From assembly GCA_050012675.1 (NCBI GenBank), contig JBEKGS010000048.1:1-29342 (forward strand): a DNA stretch of 29,342 bases, read 5' to 3'. The first letter of the stretch is position 1; the number at the start of each line of letters is the position of its first letter. The notes under the pieces were generated by a model. The model did no database searches, was not told where the DNA came from, and was given only the letters and a program-made list of their open reading frames with translations. The translations under genes were made by a program, and so were the position numbers. Positions 7,075-14,518 of the stretch are shown one piece after another. This DNA comes from Fen-455 sp050012675 (GTDB taxonomy: Bacteria; Actinomycetota; Acidimicrobiia; Acidimicrobiales; Bog-793).

Positions 7075-7521
7075 TCAGACGAGCCAGTGACCGTCTTCCA
7101 TGACGGTGCGCTCCTCGAGCTCGTCGACCTCGCGCCAGGCCTGAATGCGAATCGGCCTGAAGACGATCCAGACCATCGACTCCACCGGACGCGGATCCCA
7201 GCCGGCCTGCGCGCAGTAGCGATCCGCGTCCGCCTCGGCGATGGCGCCTGACTCGCAGATCACAGCGGTGCCCTCGAGCGAGACGACGTCTCTGGTCGGG
7301 CCGATCGCCAGGTGAGCCGTACCGGTGGCGGCAATGTTGCGGGCGGTCCGATTTTGCCGGGACGTGACGAGGATGACTTGCCCGTCGACCCATGCGAACG
7401 AGAGAGGCACGAGACATGGTTCGCCCGCGCCGCTCGTAGTCGCCACCCAGACGTCGGTGCCTGAGGCCAGCTTCTCCAGGGCGTCGGCCTTGCGCCGGTG
7501 GAGGTCTCTTGGCTTGCTCAC
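7075..7521 (-). CDS. PPOX-class FMN/F420-binding split-barrel oxidoreductase
   Basis: This 148-residue protein belongs to the pyridoxamine 5'-phosphate oxidase-like split-barrel superfamily, in the group often annotated as F420-dependent (TIGR03668-like). Visible elements are an N-terminal helix, WVATTSGAGEPCLVPLSFAWVDGQVILVTSRQNRTARNI (residues 25-63) and a C-terminal VWIVFRPIRIQAWRE strand. Such proteins bind FMN or deazaflavin F420 and reduce diverse substrates; heme-degrading and biliverdin-reducing relatives exist, so the substrate is open. The GTG start has no separate Shine-Dalgarno; TAGCAT lies 7 nt upstream on the minus strand and sits inside three tandem 7-bp repeats. It leads a two-gene unit with the MmcQ gene. 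Confidence 0.88.
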   Translation of the reverse strand: MSKPRDLHRRKADALEKLASGTDVWVATTSGAGEPCLVPLSFAWVDGQVILVTSRQNRTARNIAATGTAHLAIGPTRDVVSLEGTAVICESGAIAEADADRYCAQAGWDPRPVESMVWIVFRPIRIQAWREVDELEERTVMEDGHWLV

Positions 7522-7530
7522 CTTGACAAT

Positions 7531-7551
7531 GCTAAACGCTAACCGCTAAAA
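7531..7551 (-). repeat. Three tandem heptads at the PPOX promoter
   Basis: On the plus strand the sequence reads gctaaac-gctaacc-gctaaaa (7531-7551), three 7-bp units sharing GCTAA. On the minus strand they give TTTAGC/GGTTAGC/GTTTAGC directly over the predicted -10 hexamer of the PPOX gene. A tandem direct-repeat operator is the simplest reading; the regulator is unknown. Confidence 0.55.
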
Positions 7552-7688
7552 GGCGCTGTCCAGTCGCCGGGTCGCGACCGGTGCCGGGCTGACAGCCTGT
7601 GCACAACGGCGGTGCCAAGCGGCACAGGCCCGCGCACCCGTAGACTTCTTGTCCGAAGAGATGCCAAGTTCGCAAGTGGGAGGACACC

Positions 7689-8171
7689 ATGTCGATTGCC
7701 GTTGGCGACCGCATACCCGACGTCGAAATCAGGGTGATGGGCAGTGACGGACCCGAACCGATCCGGACCGGAGACATACTCGGGAGGGGAAAGGTCGTGT
7801 TGTTCGCCGTCCCAGGTGCCTTCACCCCCACCTGCTCCGACTATCACCTCCCCGGTTATGTCATCCGTGCCGGCGACCTGCGGGCGAAAGGGGTCGAGAC
7901 CATTGCCTGTCTGTCCGTCAACGACCCATTCGTAATGGACGCCTGGGGGAGCGACCAGGAAGTCGGTGATTCGGTCGTCATGCTCGCCGACGGCAATGGC
8001 ACGTTCACCGAGGCGATGGGTCTCGAGTCTGACAAGTCCGCCGCCGGCCTCGGAATGCGATCCCAGAGGTATGCGGCTGTCATCAACGACGGGATTGTCA
8101 CCGCGCTCATGGTCGAGCCGGGCGGGGGCTTGACCGTCAGCTCGGCGGAATCGGTGTTGGCAAGCTTGTAG
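7689..8171 (+). CDS. Peroxiredoxin, Prx5 (PMP20/AHP1) type
   Basis: This 160-residue thiol peroxidase reduces hydrogen peroxide and organic hydroperoxides in the cytoplasm. The Prx5-type active site is clear: VPGAFTPTCSDYHLPGY (residues 41-57), with Pro42, Thr46 and peroxidatic Cys49, and the conserved Arg lies in the GMRSQRYAAVI segment. The other cysteine is Cys74 (TIACLSVND), not at a usual resolving position, so this may be a 1-Cys enzyme using an external thiol such as mycothiol, glutaredoxin or thioredoxin. The start ATG has GGAGG 7 nt upstream. It is monocistronic and divergent from the PPOX-MmcQ unit. No OxyR-like gene is nearby. Confidence 0.94.
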   Translation: MSIAVGDRIPDVEIRVMGSDGPEPIRTGDILGRGKVVLFAVPGAFTPTCSDYHLPGYVIRAGDLRAKGVETIACLSVNDPFVMDAWGSDQEVGDSVVMLADGNGTFTEAMGLESDKSAAGLGMRSQRYAAVINDGIVTALMVEPGGGLTVSSAESVLASL

Positions 8172-8259
8172 TCACCTTCGCCGCGGCCTGCGGAGTGTCC
8201 GGGAACGCCGTTAGGCTCGGCCGCCGACCAACGAGGCGCTTTAGATCGGGGGGGATCCT

Positions 8260-9828
8260 ATGGGAAGGCGGTCTGTTCGCGGGACGGCTCGCGGGTTGGC
8301 AGCGGGGACGCTCGCTGCAGCGGTCGCGTTGTCGCTGGCCGGCCTCTCAGGCGCCGCGGTGCCCGCGTCGTCGACGGGCAGCGGTTCTGCGCGGGTGCTT
8401 CGCCAAGCCCTCCTGAACAAGGAGCAGGGCGATCACCCGCTTGAGCGCCGGGTTGCGGCCGCGTCGCTTGGCGACCTTTTGACATATGACTACGGGAACA
8501 CCCGCTCGGGCCGGGACACGGTCGACCCCGCGATCAAGAACCTGTCGGCCCAGCCCGCCTGGAACGACGACGACCTCGGCGGTGCCGTCTACGGGGAGCC
8601 TCTCGTCTACGACGCGACGGTCTACGTAGGCACGGAGGGCGACTCGGTCTACGCCATCGCAGCCGATACCGGAAAGGTGCGCTGGCACCTGGACGTCGGG
8701 CACTCGGTGCCCCAGTCGGTGGTCGACTCGGCGCCCACGGTGGGCTGCGGGGACATCAACCCGCTCGGCATCACGGGCACTCCTGTCATCGACGCCGGCA
8801 CAGGCGAGATCTTCGTCGCCGAAGAGACCGAGCTGGCCGGCGAGACCGGTTGGCAGGGGATCCGGCACTGGCTCGTCGCGATCAGCCTTGCGAGCCACAC
8901 GGTGCTCTGGCACCGCGACATCGATCCGCCCCATGCCAACAACTCGAGCCACTACTTCATCGCCGCCGAGCAGCAGCGCCCTGCCATCACGCTCGCGAAC
9001 GGGCGGCTCTACGTCGATTTCGGCGGCCTCGACGGAGACTGCGGGCAGTACCACGGCTACGTCGTCGACCTCCCGATCTCCGGTGCGGGGCCGGTCGGGA
9101 CCTATCAGGTACCGACACAGCGCGAGGGCGCGATCTGGGAGACCAACGGGGCCGTCGTGTCGCCACAGGGGGACCTGTACGTCGCCACGGGCAACGGGAG
9201 CTCCAACACGATTGCGGACTTCGACGAGGGGAACTCCGTTGTCGAGCTGTCCCCGACCCTCGAACGGATCGGCTACTGGGCCCCGAGCGACTGGGTCCAG
9301 CTCAACGACCATGACTGGGACCTCGGATCGGCCGGCCCGATCAATGTGCCGGGTACCTCGCTCATCTTCATCGCAGGCAAGCCTGGTCCGAGCGGCGACT
9401 ACGGCTATCTCATGAGAGAGGGGCACCTCGGCGGCATCGGCCACGGTGCTTACACCGGTCCCGCCTGTCCCGGAGGTGGTGACTTCGGGGCGGACGCGTC
9501 CGATGTCATAGGTGGGCGGATCTTCGTCTACGCGGCTTGCGGGAGCGGGACCGAGGCGTTCCGGGTCACGACCACGCCACTCGCGTTCCAGCGTGTGTGG
9601 TCGCCTTCGTCCGGGAGCCCGAACGGGCCGCCCATTGTGGCGGGCGGTCTCGTGTGGGCCCTCGACTGGGACGGCACGACCCTCTACGGCATGAACCCGC
9701 TGACAGGCCACGTCGTGCTCGAGCGCAGCACCGATGCGCTCAACCATTTCGCGACCCCTGGTGTCGGAGACGGGATGGTGCTCGTTCCGACTGCCGGAGG
9801 AGTCGAGGCCTTCCGTACCGTTGGCTGA
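8260..9828 (+). CDS. Secreted PQQ-like beta-propeller repeat protein
   Basis: The 522-residue product begins with a signal peptide (MGRRSVRGTARGLAAGTLAA, hydrophobic core to about residue 33, AxA-like site before residue 40). The mature part holds repeated PQQ/beta-propeller blades with typical V-Y-V-G-T-x-x-D-x-V-Y-A-I-x-x-x-T-G-K-V-R-W signatures near residue 125, and later LYGMNPLTGHVVLE near 475. A GDINPLGITGTPVID block around residues 165-180 is common to this secreted family. There is no c-type heme motif and the catalytic residues of PQQ alcohol dehydrogenases are not evident, so it is better seen as a binding or scaffold propeller than a dehydrogenase. A G-rich stretch precedes the ATG. 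It stands alone and converges on the encapsulin operon. Confidence 0.85.
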   Translation: MGRRSVRGTARGLAAGTLAAAVALSLAGLSGAAVPASSTGSGSARVLRQALLNKEQGDHPLERRVAAASLGDLLTYDYGNTRSGRDTVDPAIKNLSAQPAWNDDDLGGAVYGEPLVYDATVYVGTEGDSVYAIAADTGKVRWHLDVGHSVPQSVVDSAPTVGCGDINPLGITGTPVIDAGTGEIFVAEETELAGETGWQGIRHWLVAISLASHTVLWHRDIDPPHANNSSHYFIAAEQQRPAITLANGRLYVDFGGLDGDCGQYHGYVVDLPISGAGPVGTYQVPTQREGAIWETNGAVVSPQGDLYVATGNGSSNTIADFDEGNSVVELSPTLERIGYWAPSDWVQLNDHDWDLGSAGPINVPGTSLIFIAGKPGPSGDYGYLMREGHLGGIGHGAYTGPACPGGGDFGADASDVIGGRIFVYAACGSGTEAFRVTTTPLAFQRVWSPSSGSPNGPPIVAGGLVWALDWDGTTLYGMNPLTGHVVLERSTDALNHFATPGVGDGMVLVPTAGGVEAFRTVG

Positions 9829-9843
9829 GCTAGAGGAAGGTGG

Positions 9844-9872
9844 GCTGAGCCGCCCTTGCTCAGGCGGTCAGC
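9844..9872. terminator. Hairpin between convergent genes
   Basis: GCTGA-g-CCGCC (9844-9854) pairs with GGCGG-TCAGC (9863-9872), a 10-bp stem with one bulge. It lies after the propeller gene and overlaps the last codons of encapsulin. No T-run follows on either strand, so termination is only a possibility. Confidence 0.3.
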
Positions 9873-10660
9873 GCCACGGCAGCTTCTGGAGTCGCGACCC
9901 GGAAGCTAAAGCTCTCCTCGAGGTATAGATACGTGCTGTCGGCGTCGTGGTGGCTGTAGCCGAGCGTCAGGTCCTCCCCGGACTCGAAGAGGAAGTCTCC
10001 GCCTCGCAGGCTGACGACCACGGCGCCCTCGAGGCCTGGGGCCCATACGATCGGCCCACCGAGGATCTGGCGGAGGTGGTCGAGCACGACAAGTCCGCCG
10101 TGCTCGGTCGTCTCCACGACGCCTGTGTACTCCTGTGGGCCGAGAGCGAGGCCGTAGGGGCCGCTCACACCGGCCTCGAGCAGGGTCTCGACCGCCTTGG
10201 CCACATGTCCCGGGTATCCGGCATAGGCGGTTCCCAACGTGATGGGGTCATGTGAGGAGGCGTCGGCTATCCCGACGATGCCGGCCTCGGGCCAGCCGTG
10301 GAAGACGGCGATGTTCTCCGCCACGGCGATGCGCCGCGCCGCTGCGTCAAGTTCCGACAGGTCGAGATCGGTGGCTCCGCGGTCGGCGTCGAGGAGCTCA
10401 TCACGCGATATCACGAACGGAGCCCGCAGCTCGACGAGGGGCAGGACCCGGCGCTGGCGCGCCTGCAGGTTCTCCCCCGGCGCTTTGACCTCGGACACCC
10501 GCCCGAGGTTCGTTGCCGAGTGGCCCCAGCCCAACGGACCGGAGAAGTCCACGAGCTTGCGTGCCCCGAGCGCGGGCACGAGCCGCTCGCGGCCCTCGGC
10601 GTCCAGTCGGCTCCAGGCGATGTCGGTAATCGGTGCGTGGGAGCGCAGCAGGTGGTTCAC
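9860..10660 (-). CDS. Encapsulin shell protein (family 1, linocin M18-like)
   Basis: This 266-residue protein matches the length and pattern of family 1 encapsulins (about 265 residues), which fold like HK97 phage capsid and form icosahedral compartments. Typical segments are the N-terminal LLRSHAPITDIAWSRLDAEG, RKLVDFSGPLGWGHSATNLGR near residue 35, FVISRDELLDADRGA near 80, IFHGW-like AVFHGWPEAGIVGI near 115, and the C-terminal YLYLEESFSFRVATPEAAVALT. The frame stays open upstream, but the start is GTG 10660: AAGGAG lies 7 nt before it. That GTG overlaps the stop of the ferritin gene (GTGA), implying translational coupling of cargo and shell. The product stores or confines iron-loaded ferritin in the cytoplasm. 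Confidence 0.96.
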   Translation of the reverse strand: MNHLLRSHAPITDIAWSRLDAEGRERLVPALGARKLVDFSGPLGWGHSATNLGRVSEVKAPGENLQARQRRVLPLVELRAPFVISRDELLDADRGATDLDLSELDAAARRIAVAENIAVFHGWPEAGIVGIADASSHDPITLGTAYAGYPGHVAKAVETLLEAGVSGPYGLALGPQEYTGVVETTEHGGLVVLDHLRQILGGPIVWAPGLEGAVVVSLRGGDFLFESGEDLTLGYSHHDADSTYLYLEESFSFRVATPEAAVALTA

Positions 10661-11034
10661 AACGACTCTCCTTTCAGACTTCCGATGCCGAAGGTACCGG
10701 CCGCGCCGGCGGCGCCGGCTCCTTTGCTCTCCTCGGCTCCGGCTTCGATCTCGGTGACCGGCGCGCTCGTGAACAGGTAGGTGCGCAGGTCGCCTTCCAG
10801 GACGGCGTCGTGGCGGCGCAGCCACTCGAGGAGCATGGCAGCGTGCTCCTTCTCCTCGTCGCGGTTGTGCGCCAGCACCGAGGCCAGTCCGGGGTCGTTG
10901 GTGGCGTCGATTCTCTGGTCGTACCGGTCGATCGCCTCGAGCTCCTCCTGGAGGGAGGCGATCGCTCGGTGCCTGTCGGCTGTCTCAGGCGAGAGCTTTG
11001 ACTCGGACTCTTGCAGCCCGGCGGTATCGGTCAT
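10657..11034 (-). CDS. Encapsulated ferritin-like protein (EncFtn) with encapsulin-targeting tail
   Basis: This 125-residue ferroxidase is the cargo of the adjacent encapsulin. It matches Rhodospirillum rubrum-type EncFtn: LSPETADRHRAIASLQEELEAIDRYDQR (residues 14-41) and LAHNRDEEKEHAAMLLEWLRRHD (residues 54-76). These carry the di-iron ligands, by alignment to the family Glu31, Glu61 and His64. Such half-ferritins form ring decamers that oxidise Fe(II) and depend on the shell for mineral storage. After a Gly/Ala-rich linker (about residues 95-113) the C-terminal TFGIGSLKG (114-122) matches the cargo-loading peptide consensus. ATG 11034 has GAGGAGG 6 nt upstream and is preferred over an upstream in-frame start. 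Its stop overlaps the encapsulin start. No iron-responsive DtxR/IdeR box was seen. Confidence 0.96.
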   Translation of the reverse strand: MTDTAGLQESESKLSPETADRHRAIASLQEELEAIDRYDQRIDATNDPGLASVLAHNRDEEKEHAAMLLEWLRRHDAVLEGDLRTYLFTSAPVTEIEAGAEESKGAGAAGAAGTFGIGSLKGESL

Positions 11035-11374
11035 GTTCGGCCTCCTCAAGACCACACGGGTTTTCGGTGAAGCGACGAAGGACTGCAGCACAGGGCTCCA
11101 GCGTGCTTCTGATCCCGCTCTCCGACCTTAGTACCAGGGATTCTGCCGCTCACCAGCTGCGCCGGAGCGCTCACCGAGTCCGGGCGGGGCGGCCCCGACG
11201 GTACAACTGAACCGATCTTGGGCGCGTGCTCCCGCCCGCAAGAATACGGCGGGCTGCCCGGTCCCCCGCTCCAGCGATCGTACCGGTTGCGTTCCATTGG
11301 CATTCAACTGAACCGGTTGCGATACTGGTTGTGTCGGACCGGCCGTCGCGCGCCCGGTTCGCAGAGGAGACAAC
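11035..11374. other. Divergent control region between encapsulin operon and cellobiose phosphorylase
   Basis: This 340-bp stretch holds no supported gene. The right part contains the phosphorylase promoter with two operator-like repeats (annotated separately). The left part must carry the encapsulin operon promoter; a minus-strand TACTAA near 11126-11131 is a possible -10 but its -35 is poor. No Fur or IdeR-like palindrome was recognised. Confidence 0.5.
11281..11326 (+). promoter_or_regulatory. Cellobiose phosphorylase promoter with twin LacI-like operators
   Basis: TTGGCA (11297-11302), an 18-bp spacer and GATACT (11321-11326) form a plausible promoter about 42 nt before the phosphorylase leader ends. 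The 10-mer accggttgcg occurs twice, at 11282-11291 and 11312-11321, exactly 30 bp apart. The second copy sits in AACCGGTT, a palindrome of the kind bound by LacI-family sugar regulators, and lies inside the spacer. Repression by a LacI-type cellobiose sensor is inferred; no such regulator is encoded in the window. Confidence 0.6.
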
Positions 11375-13837
11375 GTGCAGTACGGATACTTCGACGACGA
11401 CCACCGGGAGTACGTGATCACCCAGCCGGACACCCCGCTTCCCTGGATGAACTACCTCGGGACAGAGGACCACTTCGGCATGATCTCCAATACCGCGGGT
11501 GGCTGCTCTTTCTACCGTGACGCCCGCCTGCGCCGGCTGACCCGTTACCGGCACAACGCAGCCCCCTTCGATCTCGGTGGCCGCTACCTGTACCTGCGCG
11601 ACGAAGCCGACGGCGACTACTGGTCACCGTCGTGGCAACCGACCCGTAGCCGCCTCGATGCCTACGAGTGCCGCCACGGACTCTCGTACACCTCGATCTC
11701 CTCGGCGCACGGGGGTCTGCGTGCTGAGGTCCTCTACTTCGTTCCCCCCGGCGAGACCCTCGAGGTCTGGCGGCTCAAGGTGAGCAACGACCGGGCCACG
11801 AAGGCTGAGGTCTCGGTCTTCTCACTCGTGGAGTTCTGCCTCTGGGACGCCCTGGACGACTCGACGAACTTCCAGCGCAACTTCTCGGTGGGCGAGGTCG
11901 AAGTAGTCGACGGCGTTATCTACCACAAGAGCGAGTACCGGGAGCGTCGCAACCACTTCGCCTATTTCGCCTGCTCCGAGCCGCTCGTCGGCTTTGACAC
12001 CCAGCGTGACGTCTTCCTCGGCTCCAACCGGGGATGGGACTCGCCCCTGGCAGTGGAACGTGGCCGCTGTTTCGACTCGATCGCGCACGGGTGGGCGCCG
12101 ATCGGCTCCCACCAGGTCCGGCTCTCGCTCGCCCCGTCGCAGACGCGAGAGGTCGTGTTCGTCCTCGGCTACTCGGAGAACCCGGCCAACGAGAAGTTCG
12201 ACCCTCCCGGGACCCAGACCATCAACAAGTCCAGGGTCCGGCCCGTGATCGACCGCTGGCTTGCGACCGAGGAGGTGGAGCGGGCCCTGGGCGCCCTGCG
12301 CGATTCCTGGGACGAGCTGTTGTCGGTCCTAGAGGTCGACACGCCCGATCCCGACACCAACCGCATGGTCAACATCTGGAACCCCTACCAGTGCATGGCC
12401 ACGTTCAACCTGAGCCGGTCGATCTCGTTTTACGAGTCCGGCATCGGCCGGGGCATGGGGTTCCGGGACTCGAGCCAGGACATCCTGGGGTTCGTCGGGA
12501 TGGTCCCGGCGCGCGCCCGCCAGCGGGTCTTGGACCTCGCGTCCACCCAGCTTCCCTCCGGTGGCGCGTACCACCAGTACCAACCGCTCACCAAACGTGG
12601 CAACGACGCCATCGGGTCCGGCTTCAACGACGATCCCCTGTGGCTCGTCCTCGCAGTCAGCGCCTACATAAAGGAGTCAGGCGACAGCGGAGTGCTCGAC
12701 GAGCTCGTGCCCTACGACAACGATCCGGGCAGCGAGACCCCGCTGTCGGAGCACATGCAGCGCTGCATCCGTTACACCCTTGACCGGTTGGGACCGCACG
12801 GCCTGCCTCTTATCGGCCGCGCCGACTGGAACGACTGCCTCAACCTGAACTGTTTCTCGGAGACCTCCGGTGAACCGTTCCAGACCACGGAGAACCGGGA
12901 GGGCGGTGTCGCGGAGTCGCTCTTCATTGCGGCGCAGTTCGTGCTCGCATCCAAGGAGCTCGCCGGCATCGTAAGACTTCGTGGTGACCACGACGCGGCT
13001 GCATTGCTGGAGGCCGACGCCCAAAGGATGGTCGCGACCGTCGAGGACCACGGCTGGGACGGCGAGTGGTTCCTCCGGGCATACGACGCGCTGGGAGGCT
13101 TGGTCGGGTCACACTCCAACGAGGAGGGACAGATCTTCGCCGAACCCCAGGGGATGTCGGTGATGGCGGGGATCGGGGTCTGCAACGGGAAAGCCGCCGC
13201 TGCCCTGGCGAGCGTGAAGGGCCGACTGGCATGCGAGCACGGGATCATGCTCGTGAACCCGCCCTTTTCCCGCTACCACGTCGAGCTCGGGGAGATCACC
13301 TCATATCCCCCGGGATACAAGGAGAACGGCGGTGTCTTCTGCCATGTCAATCCCTGGATCATGATCGCCGAGACGATCCTCGGCAACGGCGAGGCGGCAT
13401 TCGATTATTACAAGCGGACGAATCCTTCCGCCCGAGCTGCGATCAGCGACGTGCACCGCTGCGAGCCCTATGTCTACGCGCAGATGATCGCCGGGCGTGA
13501 CGCCGCCAGCTTCGGAGAGGCGAAGAACTCCTGGCTCACGGGATCCGCGTCCTGGCACCTCACCGCTATATCGCAGTGGATCCTTGGCGTGCGCCCGGAG
13601 CTCGACGGCCTCCGCATCGACCCCGTGCTTCCGGCGGCCTGGCCGGGCTTCACGGCCCGGCGGAGGTGGAGGGGGGCGACCTACGAGATCACCGTTCACC
13701 AAGAACCGGGTGTGAAAGGCCGCGTCCGAAGGCTCCTCGTCGATGGCGAGACCGTCGAGGGGAGCCTCGTGCGCCCGGCGCGAGCGGGGTCCACCGTCAA
13801 GGTTGAGGCCGTCGTGGAGAGCGCGGCGTCTCGATGA
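11375..13837 (+). CDS. Cellobiose phosphorylase (GH94)
   Basis: This 820-residue cytoplasmic enzyme splits cellobiose with phosphate into alpha-glucose 1-phosphate and glucose, saving one ATP per disaccharide. Its length equals that of known cellobiose phosphorylases (about 810-825). The N-terminal beta-sandwich shows YGYFDDDHREYVITQPDTP and NTAGGCSFYRDARLRRLTRYR (to about residue 55); the (alpha/alpha)6 catalytic domain spans about 315-730 with ESGIGRGMGFRDSSQD and GRADWNDCLNLN. Asp487 in the W-N-D-C motif corresponds to the family's catalytic acid. A C-terminal beta domain follows. The GTG start has AGAGGAG 7 nt upstream. The downstream ABC transporter gives substrate context. The close GH94 relative chitobiose phosphorylase has similar motifs, so the disaccharide is not fully certain, but overall similarity favours cellobiose. 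Confidence 0.92.
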   Translation: MQYGYFDDDHREYVITQPDTPLPWMNYLGTEDHFGMISNTAGGCSFYRDARLRRLTRYRHNAAPFDLGGRYLYLRDEADGDYWSPSWQPTRSRLDAYECRHGLSYTSISSAHGGLRAEVLYFVPPGETLEVWRLKVSNDRATKAEVSVFSLVEFCLWDALDDSTNFQRNFSVGEVEVVDGVIYHKSEYRERRNHFAYFACSEPLVGFDTQRDVFLGSNRGWDSPLAVERGRCFDSIAHGWAPIGSHQVRLSLAPSQTREVVFVLGYSENPANEKFDPPGTQTINKSRVRPVIDRWLATEEVERALGALRDSWDELLSVLEVDTPDPDTNRMVNIWNPYQCMATFNLSRSISFYESGIGRGMGFRDSSQDILGFVGMVPARARQRVLDLASTQLPSGGAYHQYQPLTKRGNDAIGSGFNDDPLWLVLAVSAYIKESGDSGVLDELVPYDNDPGSETPLSEHMQRCIRYTLDRLGPHGLPLIGRADWNDCLNLNCFSETSGEPFQTTENREGGVAESLFIAAQFVLASKELAGIVRLRGDHDAAALLEADAQRMVATVEDHGWDGEWFLRAYDALGGLVGSHSNEEGQIFAEPQGMSVMAGIGVCNGKAAAALASVKGRLACEHGIMLVNPPFSRYHVELGEITSYPPGYKENGGVFCHVNPWIMIAETILGNGEAAFDYYKRTNPSARAAISDVHRCEPYVYAQMIAGRDAASFGEAKNSWLTGSASWHLTAISQWILGVRPELDGLRIDPVLPAAWPGFTARRRWRGATYEITVHQEPGVKGRVRRLLVDGETVEGSLVRPARAGSTVKVEAVVESAASR

Positions 13838-14518
13838 CATTGTCGGTCGCGCCCGGAGAGGCGGATGAGCACGCCTTGACACCTAACCGAATAAGTAGTT
13901 CACTTCTTTACGAATGGTTTACGGCGCGGCGTCAGGCGTGCCCCTGGTCAAGCGACCGGGTAGTTGGGCCCGCCTGGGCAAAAGAGGCTTGGCGGCTGAG
14001 TTGTCGCACCTCGCCGAGTTGTACTCCGGCACCGACGCCGATTTCCGGCCAACTTTAAAGGTGTTGTCCGTGCAGAGCCGCTGCGATCTCACCGCCAGGC
14101 GGCACCGGGCGCCGCGCCCGGTCAGCGTGCTCGCTCGGCGAGGTCATCCGGTTTTTCGCCGGTGCGGCCGAACCATCGGACCCGAGCACGACGAGGACCT
14201 GGCGCTTGAGCGGTTCAATTGGATCTGCAAACATCGAGCGGATTGGTCTAGGCTTAAGCGGTTCGGCACGGCGGCGAGGCCTGGGGAGGGCTCCAGCACC
14301 CCGGCGCCAACCGGACGGTTTCCCAGATCGGCAAATGGTTTCGACGAAGACCACGAGAGAAGAGGAGGAGCGCACATTCTGAATCAGCCCGTGCTTGGTC
14401 GAGCGGCACTTTAACGGTCAGGCAGGGGCAGCGCTACGTCATCACCGCAAGGCTCTGCGTCTTGAGGCGCAGCGCGGCGCAGATGCGAGCAATCCAAAGA
14501 CAGGAGAGAACTGGAATC
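13838..14518. other. 680-bp leader/intergenic region before the transporter operon
   Basis: No gene is supported. An open frame at 13914-14414 has fair third-position GC in its first 65 codons but lacks a ribosome site and resembles nothing known; a decayed gene is possible. The left part (13875-13925) is unusually AT-rich and contains a perfect TTGACA (13876-13881) without a good -10. The right part holds operator-like repeats around TAGGCT (14249-14254), annotated separately. Directly before the binding-protein gene, CAGGAG at 14501-14506 serves as the ribosome site. Confidence 0.5.
14204..14264 (+). promoter_or_regulatory. Candidate transporter-operon promoter with paired operator repeats
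   Basis: gcttgagcggttc (14204-14216) and gcttaagcggttc (14252-14264) differ at one base and flank a -10-like TAGGCT (14249-14254). Their cores (AAGCGGTT type) resemble the AACCGGTT sites at the phosphorylase promoter, suggesting one LacI-family regulator for both units. The -35 is weak, and the leader to the first gene would be about 255 nt. Confidence 0.4.

Noticed and set aside
7061..7417. Upstream extension of the MmcQ reading frame
   Set aside because: It would overlap most of the PPOX gene on the same strand in another frame. The GTG at 7060 has GGAGGG in the right place and begins the conserved family region.
8347..9747. 466-codon open frame on the minus strand opposite the propeller gene
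   Set aside because: It is Arg/Val/Asp/Pro-rich with no domain. The plus strand encodes a signal peptide and clear beta-propeller repeats, and long antisense frames are expected in GC-rich coding DNA.
10661..10825. Upstream extension of the encapsulin reading frame
   Set aside because: It overlaps the ferritin gene and is Arg-rich. GTG 10660 with AAGGAG gives the family's normal length.
13876..13881. Perfect TTGACA as a promoter -35 box
   Set aside because: No acceptable -10 lies 16-18 bp downstream and no gene follows closely, so it is mentioned only in the region description.
13914..14414. 166-codon open frame before the transporter operon
   Set aside because: It has no ribosome site, no recognisable domain and a codon pattern that decays in its second half, where it overlaps the operator-like repeats. 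It is kept only as part of the intergenic description.
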